Positions 5,852 through 5,934 of a stretch of 5,934 nt of DNA are shown here, in pieces. This DNA is from Lactobacillus helveticus DSM 20075 = CGMCC 1.1877 (GTDB lineage Bacteria; Bacillota; Bacilli; Lactobacillales; Lactobacillaceae): assembly GCF_000160855.1 (NCBI RefSeq), contig NZ_GG700752.1, positions 212,083 to 218,016 of the forward strand. The letters run 5' to 3'. Below the pieces are notes generated by a model, which saw only the letters and a list, made by a program, of their open reading frames with translations, did no database searches and had not been told where the DNA came from. Position 1 is the stretch's first letter. Every line of letters starts with the position of its first letter. Both the position numbers and the translations under genes were made by a program.

Positions 5852-5934
5852 ATGGAATCTATTATAGCTGATATCGTTAAAATTATTAAGTCTGAAAATA
5901 ATGTTATTGCCCGTGAAAAGACATTAATGTGCTA
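5852..5934 (+). CDS. ISLre2-family transposase, N-terminal part
   Basis: The first 27 residues, opening MESIIADIVKIIKSENNV and continuing IAREKTLM, match the typical opening of ISLre2-family (UPF0236-type) transposases, which are cytoplasmic DDE-type enzymes of about 400-470 residues. The frame is open to the window edge, so intactness cannot be judged. The ATG lacks a strong ribosome site (only AGAAG with poor complementarity) and is partly covered by a 9-bp inverted repeat. The assignment is made from a short stretch and is moderate in certainty. Confidence 0.6.
   Translation, partial: MESIIADIVKIIKSENNVIAREKTLMC

Larger units (their letters stand above)
5754..5934 (+). mobile_element. ISLre2-family insertion sequence, left end (runs off the window)
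   Basis: The base composition becomes AT-rich after the terminator at 5692, and the transposase start at 5852 resembles the ISLre2 family. The left boundary is a guess placed at the hairpin near 5754; the right end lies outside the window, so inverted repeats and target duplication cannot be checked. The element may be complete. It points to the right, away from the small-protein gene. Confidence 0.5.

Overview
The window looks like chromosomal DNA from a heterofermentative lactobacillus or a close relative (Lactobacillaceae). This is inferred from the Shine-Dalgarno sequences, the TTG and GTG starts, the ISL3- and ISLre2-type insertion sequence pieces, and the pairing of a dedicated B12-type ECF transporter with a pdu (propanediol utilisation) gene. 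It was judged by reading alone, with no database search.

Layout. Bases 1-326 hold the left end of an ISL3-family insertion sequence whose transposase is cut off after about 70 residues. Its stop codon overlaps the stop of a convergent, 3'-truncated pduV gene (EutP/PduV GTPase). From there to 5032 runs a five-gene minus-strand operon. In transcription order it is an EcfT membrane subunit (cbrV), a duplicated two-domain ECF ATPase (cbrU), an S component (cbrT), a secreted transcobalamin-like alpha-barrel protein broken by two frameshifts, and truncated pduV. Gene spacing is tight: cbrV and cbrU overlap by 13 nt, cbrT starts 7 nt after cbrU, and the next gaps are 19 and 37 nt. A good extended -10 promoter lies just upstream of cbrV. 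No cobalamin riboswitch is recognisable.

Bases 5103-5692 hold a divergent plus-strand unit. Four TTTACA-like hexamers repeat at exactly 11-bp spacing, the pattern of PhoP/WalR-type response regulator boxes. They are followed by a long, highly structured leader, a 42-aa basic small protein of unknown function, and a clear intrinsic terminator. The last part of the leader can fold so that the Shine-Dalgarno sequence of the small gene is paired. This unit is the best candidate for something undescribed.

From about 5754 to the right edge lies the start of an ISLre2-family element with its transposase N-terminus and two hairpins.

How it fits together. The ECF transporter probably imported cobalamin or a precursor to serve B12-dependent diol dehydratase in a pdu pathway. 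The surface binding protein is now broken and the pdu side ends at the insertion sequence junction. This suggests decay of the pathway in this strain, although the transporter genes remain intact.
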